Shown: positions 44,367 through 53,751, numbered from the stretch's first letter. The stretch is DNA of 64,000 nt from Chloroflexota bacterium (GCA_022824865.1 JAJDZD010000025.1:40656-104655), one strand, 5' to 3'. Notes: a model not told the origin generated them from the letters alone. Numbers and translations: made by a program.

Positions 44367-45451
44367 ACGCCTTTCTGCCGTTATTCCGAACGAACTACCG
44401 CGACTTCGTGCGTGACCGCACCGCACTCTTCTGGACGATCGCCTTTCCCGTCCTATTCATCGGAATCTTCGGAATAGTGTTGGGCCGTGGCGATGATGGC
44501 GCCAGTTACGAGGTTGGCTTCGTGGTCGAGGACCAGTCGCCGCAAGCCGCGACGCTGAATGAGGTACTTGGCGGCTTCGAGGCGCTCGTACTCACCCGAG
44601 GCGACCGCGAGACGGAAATCGCGAAGCTCGCGGACGGAGAGCGACGCGCCGTGGTAGTCGTGCCTCAGGGCTTCGGTTCATCGATCAGCCGGGACGCTCC
44701 ATTGCCGCTCCAGGTCCACTTTGACCCGTCGCAGCAGACAACCCAGCAGGTCGTGATTCCGGTTCTGCTGCGCGCGTTCGAAGTCGCCGACCGTGCCTTG
44801 ACGCAGACGCGGCCGGTGGTAACGGCCGAATTCGAGACGCTTCAGTCGGAACGACTGCAGGTCATCGACTTCATCATGCCCGGCCTTATCGCCATGAGCG
44901 TGATGAACGGCGGCGTGTTCGGCGCCATAGCAATGGTGTCGCTGCGGGAGCGACGCGTGCTGCGGCGCCTGTCGGCGACACCATTGCCGGCCTGGGCGCT
45001 TGTAGGGGCCGACGTGACCTTCCGAATGGTGGTGGTGCTTCTGCAGACGATCCTGTTGGTCATGTTGGCGGTGCTGATTGGCGGCGTTTCGGTCAAGGTC
45101 GAGAACCTTCCGGCCCTCGCCGGTGTCGCGGTGCTGGGCGGGCTGGCCTTTGTGGCCATCGGGTTTTTCCTGGGTGCATTTGCCAAGACCGAGCAGGGCT
45201 TCTTCCCGATTGCGCAGGTCGTCACGTTTCCCATGCTCTTCCTGTCAGGCATCTTTTTCCCGCTCGACACCATGCCGGACTGGATTCGACCGCTCGTCAG
45301 CGCCATGCCGCTAACGTATTTAGGTGATGCGATGCGGCAACTCATGGTCGGCGGGGCTCCGGTTCACTCAATGGCGCTCAACCTCGGAGTGCTGACCGCC
45401 TTCCTGGTGGTTTTCTTCAGTCTGGCGGTCCGCCTCTTCAAATACGAGTAG
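44363..45451 (+). CDS. ABC-2 type exporter, permease subunit
   Basis: 362 residues from TTG at 44363, overlapping the ATPase stop by four bases. One N-terminal helix (ALFWTIAFPVLFIGIFGIVLG), a large extracytoplasmic domain of ~150 residues, then five helices with the ABC-2 signature region (MLFLSGIFFPLDTMPDWIRP). Together with the upstream ATPase it forms a complete two-gene exporter. Confidence 0.92.
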   Translation: MNAFLPLFRTNYRDFVRDRTALFWTIAFPVLFIGIFGIVLGRGDDGASYEVGFVVEDQSPQAATLNEVLGGFEALVLTRGDRETEIAKLADGERRAVVVVPQGFGSSISRDAPLPLQVHFDPSQQTTQQVVIPVLLRAFEVADRALTQTRPVVTAEFETLQSERLQVIDFIMPGLIAMSVMNGGVFGAIAMVSLRERRVLRRLSATPLPAWALVGADVTFRMVVVLLQTILLVMLAVLIGGVSVKVENLPALAGVAVLGGLAFVAIGFFLGAFAKTEQGFFPIAQVVTFPMLFLSGIFFPLDTMPDWIRPLVSAMPLTYLGDAMRQLMVGGAPVHSMALNLGVLTAFLVVFFSLAVRLFKYE

Positions 45452-45466
45452 GTGGAACCGGCAACC

Positions 45467-46312
45467 TCAGACACCTACGGCGTGTCTGAGCGCCCGCACC
45501 TCGCGTAGCAGACCGGCTGGATTGAGACCCACGGTGTCGATCATGTGCACGGTTCCTGGATTACGTCCGATCGTGCGCATGACCTTGCCCAGATCGAGAC
45601 CGCGTTCCAGCCCAACGTGCAGCGGCATATTGGGCTCGCGTCCAGGCGCGGTGTTGTGCCAGCGAATCTCAGCCATGCGGTCGGCAAAGCGGGCCATGTA
45701 GTCCAACCGCGCCTCAAACGCTAGGCGGTCACCGTTGACGGCGTGAAACGCCCGGCCCGTATGCAGTGCAAATCGCACGCTGGTCGTGGCGTCCAGCATT
45801 GCCAGCACGCTGTCAAGCGCGTGAAGTACGGCGCCGTCGCCCGCGTTTTGAACGGCTATGGGCAGTCCGGGGAACAGGTCGTGAATCGTTCGAAAGCTCT
45901 CGCGCAGCACGTCGATGTGCTGCGCGTCGGCTGTCATTCGGCGACCCGGATGTGCAACGTACATCTCCATGGCGTGCCGCTGTTCGAAGTACTCGATGAT
46001 CTGTACGAACTGACGGAGGGCGATGCTTCGGTCTGTCGTGCTCGGGTCGGTCAGCGATGGCCAGCGTCGCGTGGACGCGTCGCGGAAGACGTTGAGGTGA
46101 AAGCGCATCGGCGCGGCGTCCAGAATCTCGATGAAGTCGGCATCGAAGAACGTCCGCAGCCCCAACTCATACATATAGGTGTCGAGATTCAGTTCGACGA
46201 CCTGGAATTCGAGCCGAACCGCGACATCCACGATTTCGCGTAGCTGCGATAGCAGCCGCCGACGGTCATGCGGAACGATGCGGGGGTTGAACCCCAGCCT
46301 TAGCGGCGGCAT
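45467..46312 (-). CDS. Xylose-isomerase-like TIM-barrel protein
   Basis: 281 residues. The pattern VVELNLDTYMYELG, MRFHLNVFRDAS, MYVAHPGR, VRFALHTGRAFHA and IRWHNTAPGREP matches the sugar-isomerase/epimerase TIM barrel. At the place where family members have a metal-binding Glu (usually xEN) it reads AVQNAGDG, so the metal site is altered and catalysis is uncertain. It lies downstream of cysK on the same strand (82-base gap). Role unknown. Confidence 0.72.
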   Translation of the reverse strand: MPPLRLGFNPRIVPHDRRRLLSQLREIVDVAVRLEFQVVELNLDTYMYELGLRTFFDADFIEILDAAPMRFHLNVFRDASTRRWPSLTDPSTTDRSIALRQFVQIIEYFEQRHAMEMYVAHPGRRMTADAQHIDVLRESFRTIHDLFPGLPIAVQNAGDGAVLHALDSVLAMLDATTSVRFALHTGRAFHAVNGDRLAFEARLDYMARFADRMAEIRWHNTAPGREPNMPLHVGLERGLDLGKVMRTIGRNPGTVHMIDTVGLNPAGLLREVRALRHAVGV

Positions 46313-46394
46313 ACGGAATGGTGGTGCCGAACCTGCCCGGTGATTGAGTTGCCGTCAGGTGCGGTGGTCAGGCGCGCGAAGCTACCGGAGCGGA

Positions 46395-47312
46395 TCACGG
46401 CTCCCACAGCCCCGACGAGATATAGCGGTCGCCGCCGTCGGGCAAGACCGTCACGACGCATGCCCGCGGTTCTTGCAGAAGAATCTCGCGAACCGCGTAC
46501 AAGTAGGCGCCAGACGACTGGCCGGCAAAGATGCCAGCCTTAGCCAGATCGAAGGACAACCGGCCGGCGGCATCGATGTCGATTTGGACCCACGAGTCGA
46601 CAACCGATCGATCGAGAATCTCGGGCTCGATATGTCCCTCGCCCAGCGGCTTCAGGCCTTCAACACCGGGGAAAACGGGCGGTAAGGCTCCCACAACCTG
46701 CACGTCGGGTCGTTCCTCGCGCAGGCGGCGGCCCACCCCGGTAATCGTTCCGCCGGTACCAACGCCGCTGACGAAGTGCGTGGCGCTTTCAGGCGCCTGC
46801 GCCAGGATTTCGACAGCGGTGCCATCGTAGTGGGCCAGCCAGTTGGAGTCGTTGCTGTATTGGTCCGAGAAGAAGTACCGGTCGGGATTGGCTGCGTAGC
46901 GACGCTGGACTTCACGCAGGGCCTCGTCGTAACCAAGGATGGCGTCGGTGATCACGAGTCGGGCGCCGTGAGCGGTGAGCCGCCGCCGCCGCTCCTGGCT
47001 GGCGTTGGCCGGGATCACGATTTCGACGGGATAGCCCAATGCCGCCCCGAACATCGCGTACGCAATGCCTGCATTGCCGGAAGACGAGTCAAGAATGGTC
47101 TGTCCCGAACCCAGCTTCCCCTCGGCCACGGCGTCCAGCAGCATGCGCGCCACGGGGCGATCCTTGATTGACCCGCCCGGGTTCATTGATTCGAGCTTGG
47201 CCAGGACGATGGCGTCCGGGAATTCCGCGCGGAATATCGGGATCTCCACCATCGGCGTGTCGCCGACCAGATCAAAGAGCGGATGCGTGCGGGCGGCGTC
47301 GGTCAGAGCCAT
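46395..47312 (-). CDS. cysK: Cysteine synthase family protein (O-acetylserine sulfhydrylase type)
   Basis: 305 residues, PLP-dependent fold-type II. The Schiff-base Lys is K50 in NPGGSIKDRP, SSSGNAGIAYAMFGAALG binds the substrate carboxylate and GVGTGGTITGVGRRL binds the PLP phosphate. It makes cysteine from O-acetylserine (or O-phosphoserine) and sulfide; CysK and CysM cannot be separated here. Its start overlaps the serS end by ten bases, so it belongs to the greA-lysS-serS operon. Confidence 0.9.
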   Translation of the reverse strand: MALTDAARTHPLFDLVGDTPMVEIPIFRAEFPDAIVLAKLESMNPGGSIKDRPVARMLLDAVAEGKLGSGQTILDSSSGNAGIAYAMFGAALGYPVEIVIPANASQERRRRLTAHGARLVITDAILGYDEALREVQRRYAANPDRYFFSDQYSNDSNWLAHYDGTAVEILAQAPESATHFVSGVGTGGTITGVGRRLREERPDVQVVGALPPVFPGVEGLKPLGEGHIEPEILDRSVVDSWVQIDIDAAGRLSFDLAKAGIFAGQSSGAYLYAVREILLQEPRACVVTVLPDGGDRYISSGLWEP

Positions 47313-48583
47313 GGCGCTTCCGCCTCAATCCGCTTGCGGCCACCCATGTAAGGCTGAAGGGCCTCCGGTATGGCGACAGTTCCATCCGTTTGCAGGCCGT
47401 TTTCGAGCAAAGCCACGAACGTTCGCGGCAGTCCCAGGGCGGTGCCGTTGAGCGAGTGCGCGTATTCCGTACGTCCGGAACCCGCCCGCCGAACGCGAAC
47501 GCCCGCCCGGCGAGTCTGGAACGCCTCACAATTCGAGACTGACGAGACTTCCAGCCATTCACCGGCCCCGGGTGACCACACTTCAAGGTCGTACTGCTTT
47601 GCTGCGGCAAAGCCCAAGTCACCGGTTGGAACTTCGCGGACACGATAAGTCAGCCCTAAGTGTCGGATCACCGCCTCCGCTTCGCTGCGCATGCGCTCAA
47701 GAGCCGTATATGAGTCATCGGGTGTGGTCACGTTGAACAGCTCGATCTTGTCAAATTGGCGCACCCGACGGAGTCCTCGCGTCTCAACGCCCGCAGCTCC
47801 AGCCTCGCGTCGGAACGCCGCAGCGTACGCCACGTACTTGGCCGGGAGCATGGCGGCGTCCAGCGTTTCGTCCGCGTGGTACTCGGAAAGAGCGACCTCG
47901 GCGGTCGGGCTGAGCCACAGCCGGCGGTTATCGACGGCGTACGAGTCGCCGGCAAATTTGGGCAACTTGGCGGCATTTGTCATTGCGGTTTCAGTGACGA
48001 GCGCAGGCAGGTATAACTCGCGGTACCCGTGCTCTTGGACCTGGAAGTCCAGCATCCACTGAATGAGAGCACGCTGAAGCTGCGCCCCGGCCCCGCGAAA
48101 GATCCAGAATCCCGATCCCGCCACCTTTGATGCCCGAACGAAGTCAAGAATGCCCAGGTCTCTGGCGATCTCGTCATGGGGCGGGGTTTGGCTGCCGGGT
48201 GTGGGGGTACCGCTGCAAAAGTGAATTTGCCCTGGGTGATCGGCGTCGCCCATGAGTGCGGAAGCGTGCGGCAGCATTGGGACTTCCAGCAACAACTGTT
48301 CGACCTCGGTCTGAACATCCGTCAGCTTGGGTTCGCAAGCGCCAAGCTGCGAGGTCAGTTCGCGCGTACGGGCAATCAGAGACTCCCGCTCCTCTCCCGA
48401 GGCGCGGCCGATGCTACGGGAGACCTTGCGTCGTGCGGCCCGAAGACTCTCGACCTCGGTCAGCAGCTGGCGTCGCTGATTGTCCAGGCTGAGCAGTTCA
48501 TCTAGAGACACGTCGCCGCCGCGGGTTGCAAGGCGCTCGCGAACAAGCGCCTCGTTCTCGCGAATGAACCTCAGGGGCAGCAT
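47303..48583 (-). CDS. serS: Serine--tRNA ligase
   Basis: About 426 residues from the ATG at 48583 (MLPLRFIRENEALVRERL), which matches the family N-terminus; the in-frame extension upstream does not. The coiled-coil arm covers ~residues 30-100. Class II motif 2 is FRREAGAAG...RVRQFDKIELF and motif 3 is LGLPRTFVALLENG. Motif 3 reads LGLPRTF rather than the more common LAVGRTL, a mild variation. It lies 60 bases after lysS. Confidence 0.94.
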   Translation of the reverse strand: MLPLRFIRENEALVRERLATRGGDVSLDELLSLDNQRRQLLTEVESLRAARRKVSRSIGRASGEERESLIARTRELTSQLGACEPKLTDVQTEVEQLLLEVPMLPHASALMGDADHPGQIHFCSGTPTPGSQTPPHDEIARDLGILDFVRASKVAGSGFWIFRGAGAQLQRALIQWMLDFQVQEHGYRELYLPALVTETAMTNAAKLPKFAGDSYAVDNRRLWLSPTAEVALSEYHADETLDAAMLPAKYVAYAAAFRREAGAAGVETRGLRRVRQFDKIELFNVTTPDDSYTALERMRSEAEAVIRHLGLTYRVREVPTGDLGFAAAKQYDLEVWSPGAGEWLEVSSVSNCEAFQTRRAGVRVRRAGSGRTEYAHSLNGTALGLPRTFVALLENGLQTDGTVAIPEALQPYMGGRKRIEAEAPWL

Positions 48584-48643
48584 CAGGTTGCCAGGGCCGT
48601 GTGGGCGCGCCGCGGTCAACGCGGCGTGCAAGTGGCGTTAATT

Positions 48644-50134
48644 CTACGAGCGGTCGCGGAGTTGCGGAAAAAGAATGACTTCTCGGATGTTGGTGACACC
48701 AGTCAGTGCCATAACCAGCCGATCCACGCCAATGCCAAGCCCCCCGGCGGGTGGCATGCCGTGCTCGAGCGCGAGCAGGAAGTCCGCATCAACCGGAGTG
48801 GCGTCCTCGCCTTGTCTCTCAGACGCCTGTTCCTCCATGCGAGCTCGCTGCTCCAGCGGGTCGTTGAGTTCGGTATAGGCGTTGGCCATTTCCATACCAT
48901 TCGCGAACACCTCAAAGCGTTCGATGAAGCGTGGATCGTCTGAGCAGCGCTTGGCCAGCGGGGCCGTCTCAGTCGGATAACGCTCCAGGAACGTGGGCTG
49001 GACAAGCGTCGGCTCGACAAGCGTCTTCATCAGTTCGTCCAGCAGTTTTGCGCGCGGCCACGATGGATCGACTTGAATCTCGTTGGCTTTGGCGGCATCG
49101 CGCAGCGTCGATTCTCCGCCATCCTCGTGGAGATCAACTCCGGCTTTTGCCAGGAGGGCGTCGCGATAGGTCAGACGCCGCCACGGCGGGGTGAAGTCGA
49201 GGACATAGTCCTCCAACTGCACGCGCGTAGTTCCGTAAACGGCCTCGGCGGCGGCTGCGGCTAGTTCCTGGACGAGGCCGCGCATATCGCTCAGGTCCGC
49301 AAAGGCCTGATAACACTCAAGCATCGTGAATTCGGGGCTGTGCGAAGTGTCGATCCCCTCGTTGCGGAAGTTCTTGCATATCTCATAGACGCGTTCATAG
49401 CCGGCGACCAGCAAGCGCTTGAGATAGAGCTCGTCGGCGATTCGCAGATAGTAGTCGCGGTTCAAGGCGGCGTAGGAGGTCACGAAGGGCACCGCGGCCC
49501 CACCACCGTAGACCGGCTGAAGCGTGGGAGTCTCAACCTCAAGGAATCCCTGAGCGTCGAGGACTCGGCGCAGGGCCGAGACGATGGCAGTTCGATCTTC
49601 GAATCTGCGCCTGACGTTTTCATTGGCAAGGATGTCGAGATAGCGCTGCCGAAAACGTACCTCGTGGTCTTTTAGGCCGTGCCACTTGGCAGGAAGTGGG
49701 CGAAGCGCCTTGGCGGCTACTTGCAGGCGTTCCGCGCGGACGCTGGGTTCGCCGCTGCGGGTGCGGAAAAGTGGGCCGCCGGCTGAGACGAAGTCACCGA
49801 CATCGAGCATCGCGAGCGCGTTTCGGTAGGTGTCAGGGCCGAGGGCTTGGCGGTTGAGGAACAGTTGAATCTCTCCGGAGCCGTCGCGGAGCCGGGCGAA
49901 CGAGGTCCCGCCCATGTCGCGAAAGCCGACGAGGCGGCCGGCAACGTCCACGTCGGGAGGCGGCTTGTCATCGACTCTGGCCAACGCGTCGCAGGCGTTG
50001 TGGGTTCGCGGGGGCCTGGCGGGATAGGCGGTTCCTTGCGTGGATTCGATCCGCTCAAGCTTTGCGCGCCGCGTTTCGAATAGCCGGTCGGCCGCCTCCC
50101 CGCCGGATGGCTCGGCGCCCGTGTCGTCGCTCAG
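48644..50134 (-). CDS. lysS: Lysine--tRNA ligase, probable CTG start
   Basis: A class II synthetase with OB-fold (GRLVGFRDMGGTSFARL), motif 2 (FRNEGIDTSHSPEFTMLECY) and motif 3 (GLGIGVDRLVMALTG). The first ATG/GTG/TTG is a TTG at 49984, but 50 more codons upstream in the same frame encode family-like sequence (ETRRAKLERI, GTAYPARPPRTH). With a CTG at 50134 the length is 496 residues, the usual size. GGAG lies five bases before that CTG, and CTGA overlaps the greA stop. Confidence 0.9.
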   Translation of the reverse strand: MSDDTGAEPSGGEAADRLFETRRAKLERIESTQGTAYPARPPRTHNACDALARVDDKPPPDVDVAGRLVGFRDMGGTSFARLRDGSGEIQLFLNRQALGPDTYRNALAMLDVGDFVSAGGPLFRTRSGEPSVRAERLQVAAKALRPLPAKWHGLKDHEVRFRQRYLDILANENVRRRFEDRTAIVSALRRVLDAQGFLEVETPTLQPVYGGGAAVPFVTSYAALNRDYYLRIADELYLKRLLVAGYERVYEICKNFRNEGIDTSHSPEFTMLECYQAFADLSDMRGLVQELAAAAAEAVYGTTRVQLEDYVLDFTPPWRRLTYRDALLAKAGVDLHEDGGESTLRDAAKANEIQVDPSWPRAKLLDELMKTLVEPTLVQPTFLERYPTETAPLAKRCSDDPRFIERFEVFANGMEMANAYTELNDPLEQRARMEEQASERQGEDATPVDADFLLALEHGMPPAGGLGIGVDRLVMALTGVTNIREVILFPQLRDRS

Positions 50135-50586
50135 CTGATCTCCAGAATCTCGTGAAGGTGGGCGCCGCGCGGGGTCTGAACAGTCACCGAGTCGCCGATT
50201 CTGCGCCCGACGAGGGCCTCACCCAACGGGGATTCGTTTGAAATCTTGCCGTCCAGCAGGTCGATTTCGTCGGTGCCCACGATCGTGTATTTGTGTTCGC
50301 CGCTGCCCGACTTGAGACGTACGGTGGAGCCGATGCCTACGGTGTCAGACGAGTGGGTGCTGATGACTTCGGCGTCCCGTAGCAGGCGCTCGAGCATCAT
50401 GATGCGGCCTTCGATAAAGGCCTGTTCGTTGCGAACCTCGTCGGACTCGTTGCCCTCGTTGAGCTCGCCGAATTCCTTGGCTTCGTGGATGCGCTTGATG
50501 ATGCCGGGCCGCTGCACGGTTTTGAGGTCGTCCAGTTCGGCCATCAGGCGTGTGCGGCCTTCCTCGGTCAGGAACTTAGTTGCCAC
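50131..50586 (-). CDS. greA: Transcription elongation factor GreA
   Basis: 151 residues with the N-terminal coiled coil (RTRLMAELDDLKTVQRP, IHEAKEFGELNEGNESDEV) whose acidic tip reaches the RNA polymerase active site, and the C-terminal FKBP-like domain (GEALVGRRIGDSVTVQTPRG). It rescues backtracked polymerase by stimulating RNA cleavage. It is the first gene of the greA-lysS-serS-cysK run. Confidence 0.95.
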   Translation of the reverse strand: MATKFLTEEGRTRLMAELDDLKTVQRPGIIKRIHEAKEFGELNEGNESDEVRNEQAFIEGRIMMLERLLRDAEVISTHSSDTVGIGSTVRLKSGSGEHKYTIVGTDEIDLLDGKISNESPLGEALVGRRIGDSVTVQTPRGAHLHEILEIS

Positions 50587-50661
50587 GGCATCGCCTTTGT
50601 CTCGTCGTGGTGCGGGCGCGTGCTGTGGCCAGCGTGCGGGCCGCCTGGGGAATCTGGCGAA

Positions 50662-52677
50662 TTATAAGGGAGGGCATGGTTGGCCGTCGGGTTGACCGAT
50701 CCCAGTGAAGGTGAATCGGGTTTCCATGAGGTAGCCCGACTCGCCCGGGTTTTCGCTGGGGGCGTCCCAACTGTGCTCAGTCTGTGCGACGTGCGGCTCG
50801 GGGGCGCCGGCGGTCAGCGCGCGTGAACGTGCGAGGGCCGGGCCGGCCTGCTCGATGTACGCACGAGCAGCGGCGATTGAGGCGAAGCGGCGACGTTCGG
50901 CGGGGCCGTGGACAACGTAGCCGGTGACGCCGGAGCGGGCATAGAGTGGGCGAAGCAGGAACTCAACCTGTTCGACGACTTGGCTTGACGCAGCGCCGAC
51001 GGCGCTGGCAACACCAGCGAGTTCCGGAACGTGGCTTTGCGCGTGGAGGCGTTCGGCGACCTTGGGGAGCCACGCGCGGGCGGGCGCGCCGAGGGCGACG
51101 ATGGGATCGGTGATCGCGAGGCGCGCGTCAAGCGGATCCCTCCTGTGCCGGCGCGAGAGTGAGCGGTCGATCAGGAAGCGACCGAGCCTGTCGTCGGCTT
51201 CGGAGGCGCGGTGATCGAACTCGGCGACGGCCCGGCGGAGCACGCCTTCGCCAAGGTGGCGGATAACCAGTTCGTGGGTTCGGCCGAGGAAGGTCTCCAG
51301 GTCGACCCGGCTTTCGCGGGCGGCCACGCGACAGGCCCGAACGGCGCTTTCAACATCAAAACCTTGGAACTCGCCGCGGGCGTGCAGGACGTCGGTGGGT
51401 GTAAGGCCGATGCGGCGAACGAGTCCGCGGGCGACGAGTGAGCGAAGGTTGAGCAGGCGGGCGTCGGCCAGTCCGACGCGCTTCGCCAGGGTGGATACGT
51501 CGAGTGGGCCTTCAAGGAGCGCGTTGCAGACCTCTTGCTCGGCTGAGGAGCGCACAGCGTTGTCGGAGGCGCCGTTGACGGCTAGGAACTCCCACACGGG
51601 GACGAGACGGTGGGTGACGTTGTCGCGGTCGATGCGGGCCAGGGCTTCGGCGACGGTTGGGTCCGCGCCCGCGGCGGCAGACAGCGGTTCGACACGTTGG
51701 GGGCCAACGCTGAGGTCCAGGGGGTCGGCCAGGATTCGGCTGTCGCCGCCGATGCCGAACGAGCGTACGTCGGCGGCGCGGACTGCGGTGCGCCAGTCGC
51801 TGATAGCGGCGCCCTGGTCGCTGATCTTGGGACGGCCGTCGCGCAGGAGAGCGACGTCGGTGGTGGTGCCGCCCATGTCGACCACAAGGGCGGCATCGCG
51901 GCCGGTGAGGCGGTGGGCGCCGACGGCGCTGGCGGCGGGTCCGGACAGCAGCGTCTCCACGGGGCGGGCCCTGGCGTAAGCCAGCGGCATGACGGCACCG
52001 TCGCCGCGGACGACGGTGACGGGGGCGGCGATGCCGCGTTGGGTGACGCCGCGGTCGATGGCGGTGAGGAGCCGTTCGACATGAGGGATGAGGCGGGCGT
52101 TGAGAACGGCGGTGGTGGCGCGTCGGACGGAGTCGAGCGAGCGTCCGATGGCGCCGCCGGTGACGACGGGGCGGTCGGTGAGTTCGGCGACGACTTCGGC
52201 GGCGCGAAGCTCATGTTCGGGGTTGCGGACGGCGAGGTAGCTGGAGAGGGCGAAGGCGTCGACGTGGGCACGTTGGCGTTCGACGGCGCGGCGGAGGGCA
52301 TCTTCGTCGAGGGGGGTGCGTTCCTCGCCGAAGACATCGTGGCGGCCGGGGATGAATTCGAGAGCGGCGGCGTGGATGCGGTGGAGGAGGCCGTAGCGGC
52401 GGAGCATGGCTTCGTCGTAGCCGATGAGAAGGGCGCAGACGCGGCCGCCGAGGCCTTCGATGGCGGCGTTGGTGGCGAGGGTGGTGGAGAGGGTGACGAG
52501 GCTGACCTGGCTGGGGGCGATGCCCTGGAGGCCGCTGATGGCGGCTGAGATGCCGAGGGCGAGGTTGGCGTGAGTGGTGGGGGTTTTGTGCCAGGCGACG
52601 ACGGCGCCGGTGGCCGGGTCGAGGGCCACGGCGTCGGTGTGGGTACCGCCGGTGTCAATGCCGAGGACGAGGGACAT
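50662..52677 (-). CDS. Hydantoinase/oxoprolinase family protein, A (HyuA-like) subunit
   Basis: 671 residues; GIDTGGTHTDAVALDP and VVDMGGTTTDVALL are the actin-like ATP motifs, and TLSTTLATNAAIEGLGGRV is typical. It is distinct from the paralog at 41405. No hyuB neighbour exists. Upstream lies a promoter and hairpin leader that is shared with fabF. The strand opposite contains a long Gly/Ala/Asp-rich open frame that is only a high-GC shadow. Function of the paralog family ranges over hydantoin, oxoproline and acetone metabolism; substrate unknown. Confidence 0.86.
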   Translation of the reverse strand: MSLVLGIDTGGTHTDAVALDPATGAVVAWHKTPTTHANLALGISAAISGLQGIAPSQVSLVTLSTTLATNAAIEGLGGRVCALLIGYDEAMLRRYGLLHRIHAAALEFIPGRHDVFGEERTPLDEDALRRAVERQRAHVDAFALSSYLAVRNPEHELRAAEVVAELTDRPVVTGGAIGRSLDSVRRATTAVLNARLIPHVERLLTAIDRGVTQRGIAAPVTVVRGDGAVMPLAYARARPVETLLSGPAASAVGAHRLTGRDAALVVDMGGTTTDVALLRDGRPKISDQGAAISDWRTAVRAADVRSFGIGGDSRILADPLDLSVGPQRVEPLSAAAGADPTVAEALARIDRDNVTHRLVPVWEFLAVNGASDNAVRSSAEQEVCNALLEGPLDVSTLAKRVGLADARLLNLRSLVARGLVRRIGLTPTDVLHARGEFQGFDVESAVRACRVAARESRVDLETFLGRTHELVIRHLGEGVLRRAVAEFDHRASEADDRLGRFLIDRSLSRRHRRDPLDARLAITDPIVALGAPARAWLPKVAERLHAQSHVPELAGVASAVGAASSQVVEQVEFLLRPLYARSGVTGYVVHGPAERRRFASIAAARAYIEQAGPALARSRALTAGAPEPHVAQTEHSWDAPSENPGESGYLMETRFTFTGIGQPDGQPCPPL

Positions 52678-52928
52678 GGGGTGATGGTCGCGTGGATTGG
52701 GGAATTGTGCATGTGGGGGAGGGGTGCGGTTGGGGCCCGCTGGGCCGGGCGTGGGAAGGCTCTCGCGTGCGCATAAGAGTTTTTCCCAAAAAACTCTTCG
52801 GTTGTTTCGGGGCGCATTTTGGGGAGTTTCGGGGCGTGTTGCCGGCCGACGACTGCGGGGTGGTCGAGGGCTGACGGTGGCGCCAGGCGGTTGGGATGTG
52901 GAGGACGGGTTGCGGTGTCATGGCAGGC
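52678..52928 (-). promoter_or_regulatory. Conserved 5' leader with A/T-cored hairpin (second copy)
   Basis: Minus-strand transcript between promoter and hydantoinase-like gene. The hairpin at 52775-52798 has arms AAGAGTTTTT / AAAAACTCTT; in the transcript direction it reads CGAAGAGTTTTTTGGG, then the pairing arm and ATGCGC, as in the fabF leader. GCGCCCCGAAAC precedes it in both. Distances are 130 bases from the -10 and 97 bases to the ATG (139 and 107 at fabF). Confidence 0.5.
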
Positions 52929-52957
52929 ATTGTACACTTGGCGCGTACTGAGGGCAA
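52929..52957 (-). promoter_or_regulatory. Promoter of the second leader module
   Basis: TTGCCC (52952-52957), 17 bases, TACAAT (52929-52934) on the minus strand, with the AGTGTACA core also present before fabF. Confidence 0.6.
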
Positions 52958-53075
52958 GTGGAGTGAAGGCTGGTGGCGCTACGAGGGTTGACGGGGTGCG
53001 GGTCGGGGAGGCCATGCTGGGGTGTGACGAGAATCGGTATGATTTTCGGGGTATGAATTTCATGCGGAGTTCGGC

Positions 53076-53294
53076 ATGCGAATTTCCGAGCGGGGGCAGA
53101 TTACGATTCCGAAGGCGTTGCGGGATCGCTTCGGGCTGCATCGCGACGTCGAGGTGGAGGTGGTGCCGACCGAGCGAGGCTTGCTGATTCAGAAGCGGGC
53201 GGCGGCGGAGCATCCAGTGGATCGGGTTTACGGAATCCTGGGCGGTCAGGGTATGGACGTTGATGCCTATATCGAGGAAATCCGGGGTCGGTGA
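53076..53294 (+). CDS. AbrB/MazE-type antitoxin
   Basis: 72 residues. The swapped-hairpin AbrB DNA-binding domain is clear: MRISERGQITIPKALRDRFG followed by LHRDVEVEVVPTERGLLIQK. The C-terminal 20 residues (YGILGGQGMDVDAYIEEIRG) would wrap the toxin. It overlaps the PIN-domain toxin gene by four bases, the normal arrangement of a VapBC-type toxin-antitoxin operon, and should repress its own promoter. Confidence 0.9.
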   Translation: MRISERGQITIPKALRDRFGLHRDVEVEVVPTERGLLIQKRAAAEHPVDRVYGILGGQGMDVDAYIEEIRGR

Positions 53295-53692
53295 TCACAG
53301 CTGTTGACACGAACGTGCTGTTGGACGTGTTTCGGCCGGATCCGCAGCACGGCCCGCAGTCGGCGGCCTGGCTTGCAGCGGCCTACGACGATGGGGCCGT
53401 TGTGGTCTGCGACGTGGTATACGCAGAGTTGGTGCCGTTCTTCGGCGACCGACTGACGCTGGACGGGGCGTTACGGGAGGTAGGCGCGACCTTGTCGCCC
53501 ATCGATTCGGCCATCGCCTATGAAGCCGGGATGCGGTGGATGCGTTACCGGCGGCCCGGGGGGCCACGGACGCGGATTGTGGCGGATTTTCTGATTGGGG
53601 CGCATGCGCTGGGCGCCGCTGATAGGTTTCTTACTCGGGACCGAGGCTTCTACGCGACGTACTTTTCGGAGTTGAGGACGCCGCAGGGATAG
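53291..53692 (+). CDS. vapC: PIN-domain toxin (VapC family)
   Basis: 133 residues, GTG start overlapping the antitoxin stop. The acidic PIN-domain residues are present: D6 (AVDTNVLLDVF), E46 (VVYAELVPF), D99 (IVADFLIGAHA) and D117 (LTRDRGFY). VapC toxins cleave RNA, often tRNA or rRNA loops. With all four acidic residues intact it should be active, restrained by the AbrB-type antitoxin. Confidence 0.92.
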   Translation: MITAVDTNVLLDVFRPDPQHGPQSAAWLAAAYDDGAVVVCDVVYAELVPFFGDRLTLDGALREVGATLSPIDSAIAYEAGMRWMRYRRPGGPRTRIVADFLIGAHALGAADRFLTRDRGFYATYFSELRTPQG

Positions 53693-53751
53693 TTCCGGCG
53701 CGCGGGTGGAACGGGCGCCGGCGATCAGGGATGCGAGCAACGCTGGCATTG

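Noticed and set aside
51610..52548. 312-codon Gly/Glu/Val-rich open frame opposite the hydantoinase-like gene
   Set aside because: Low-complexity antisense shadow in a region of strong third-position GC bias.
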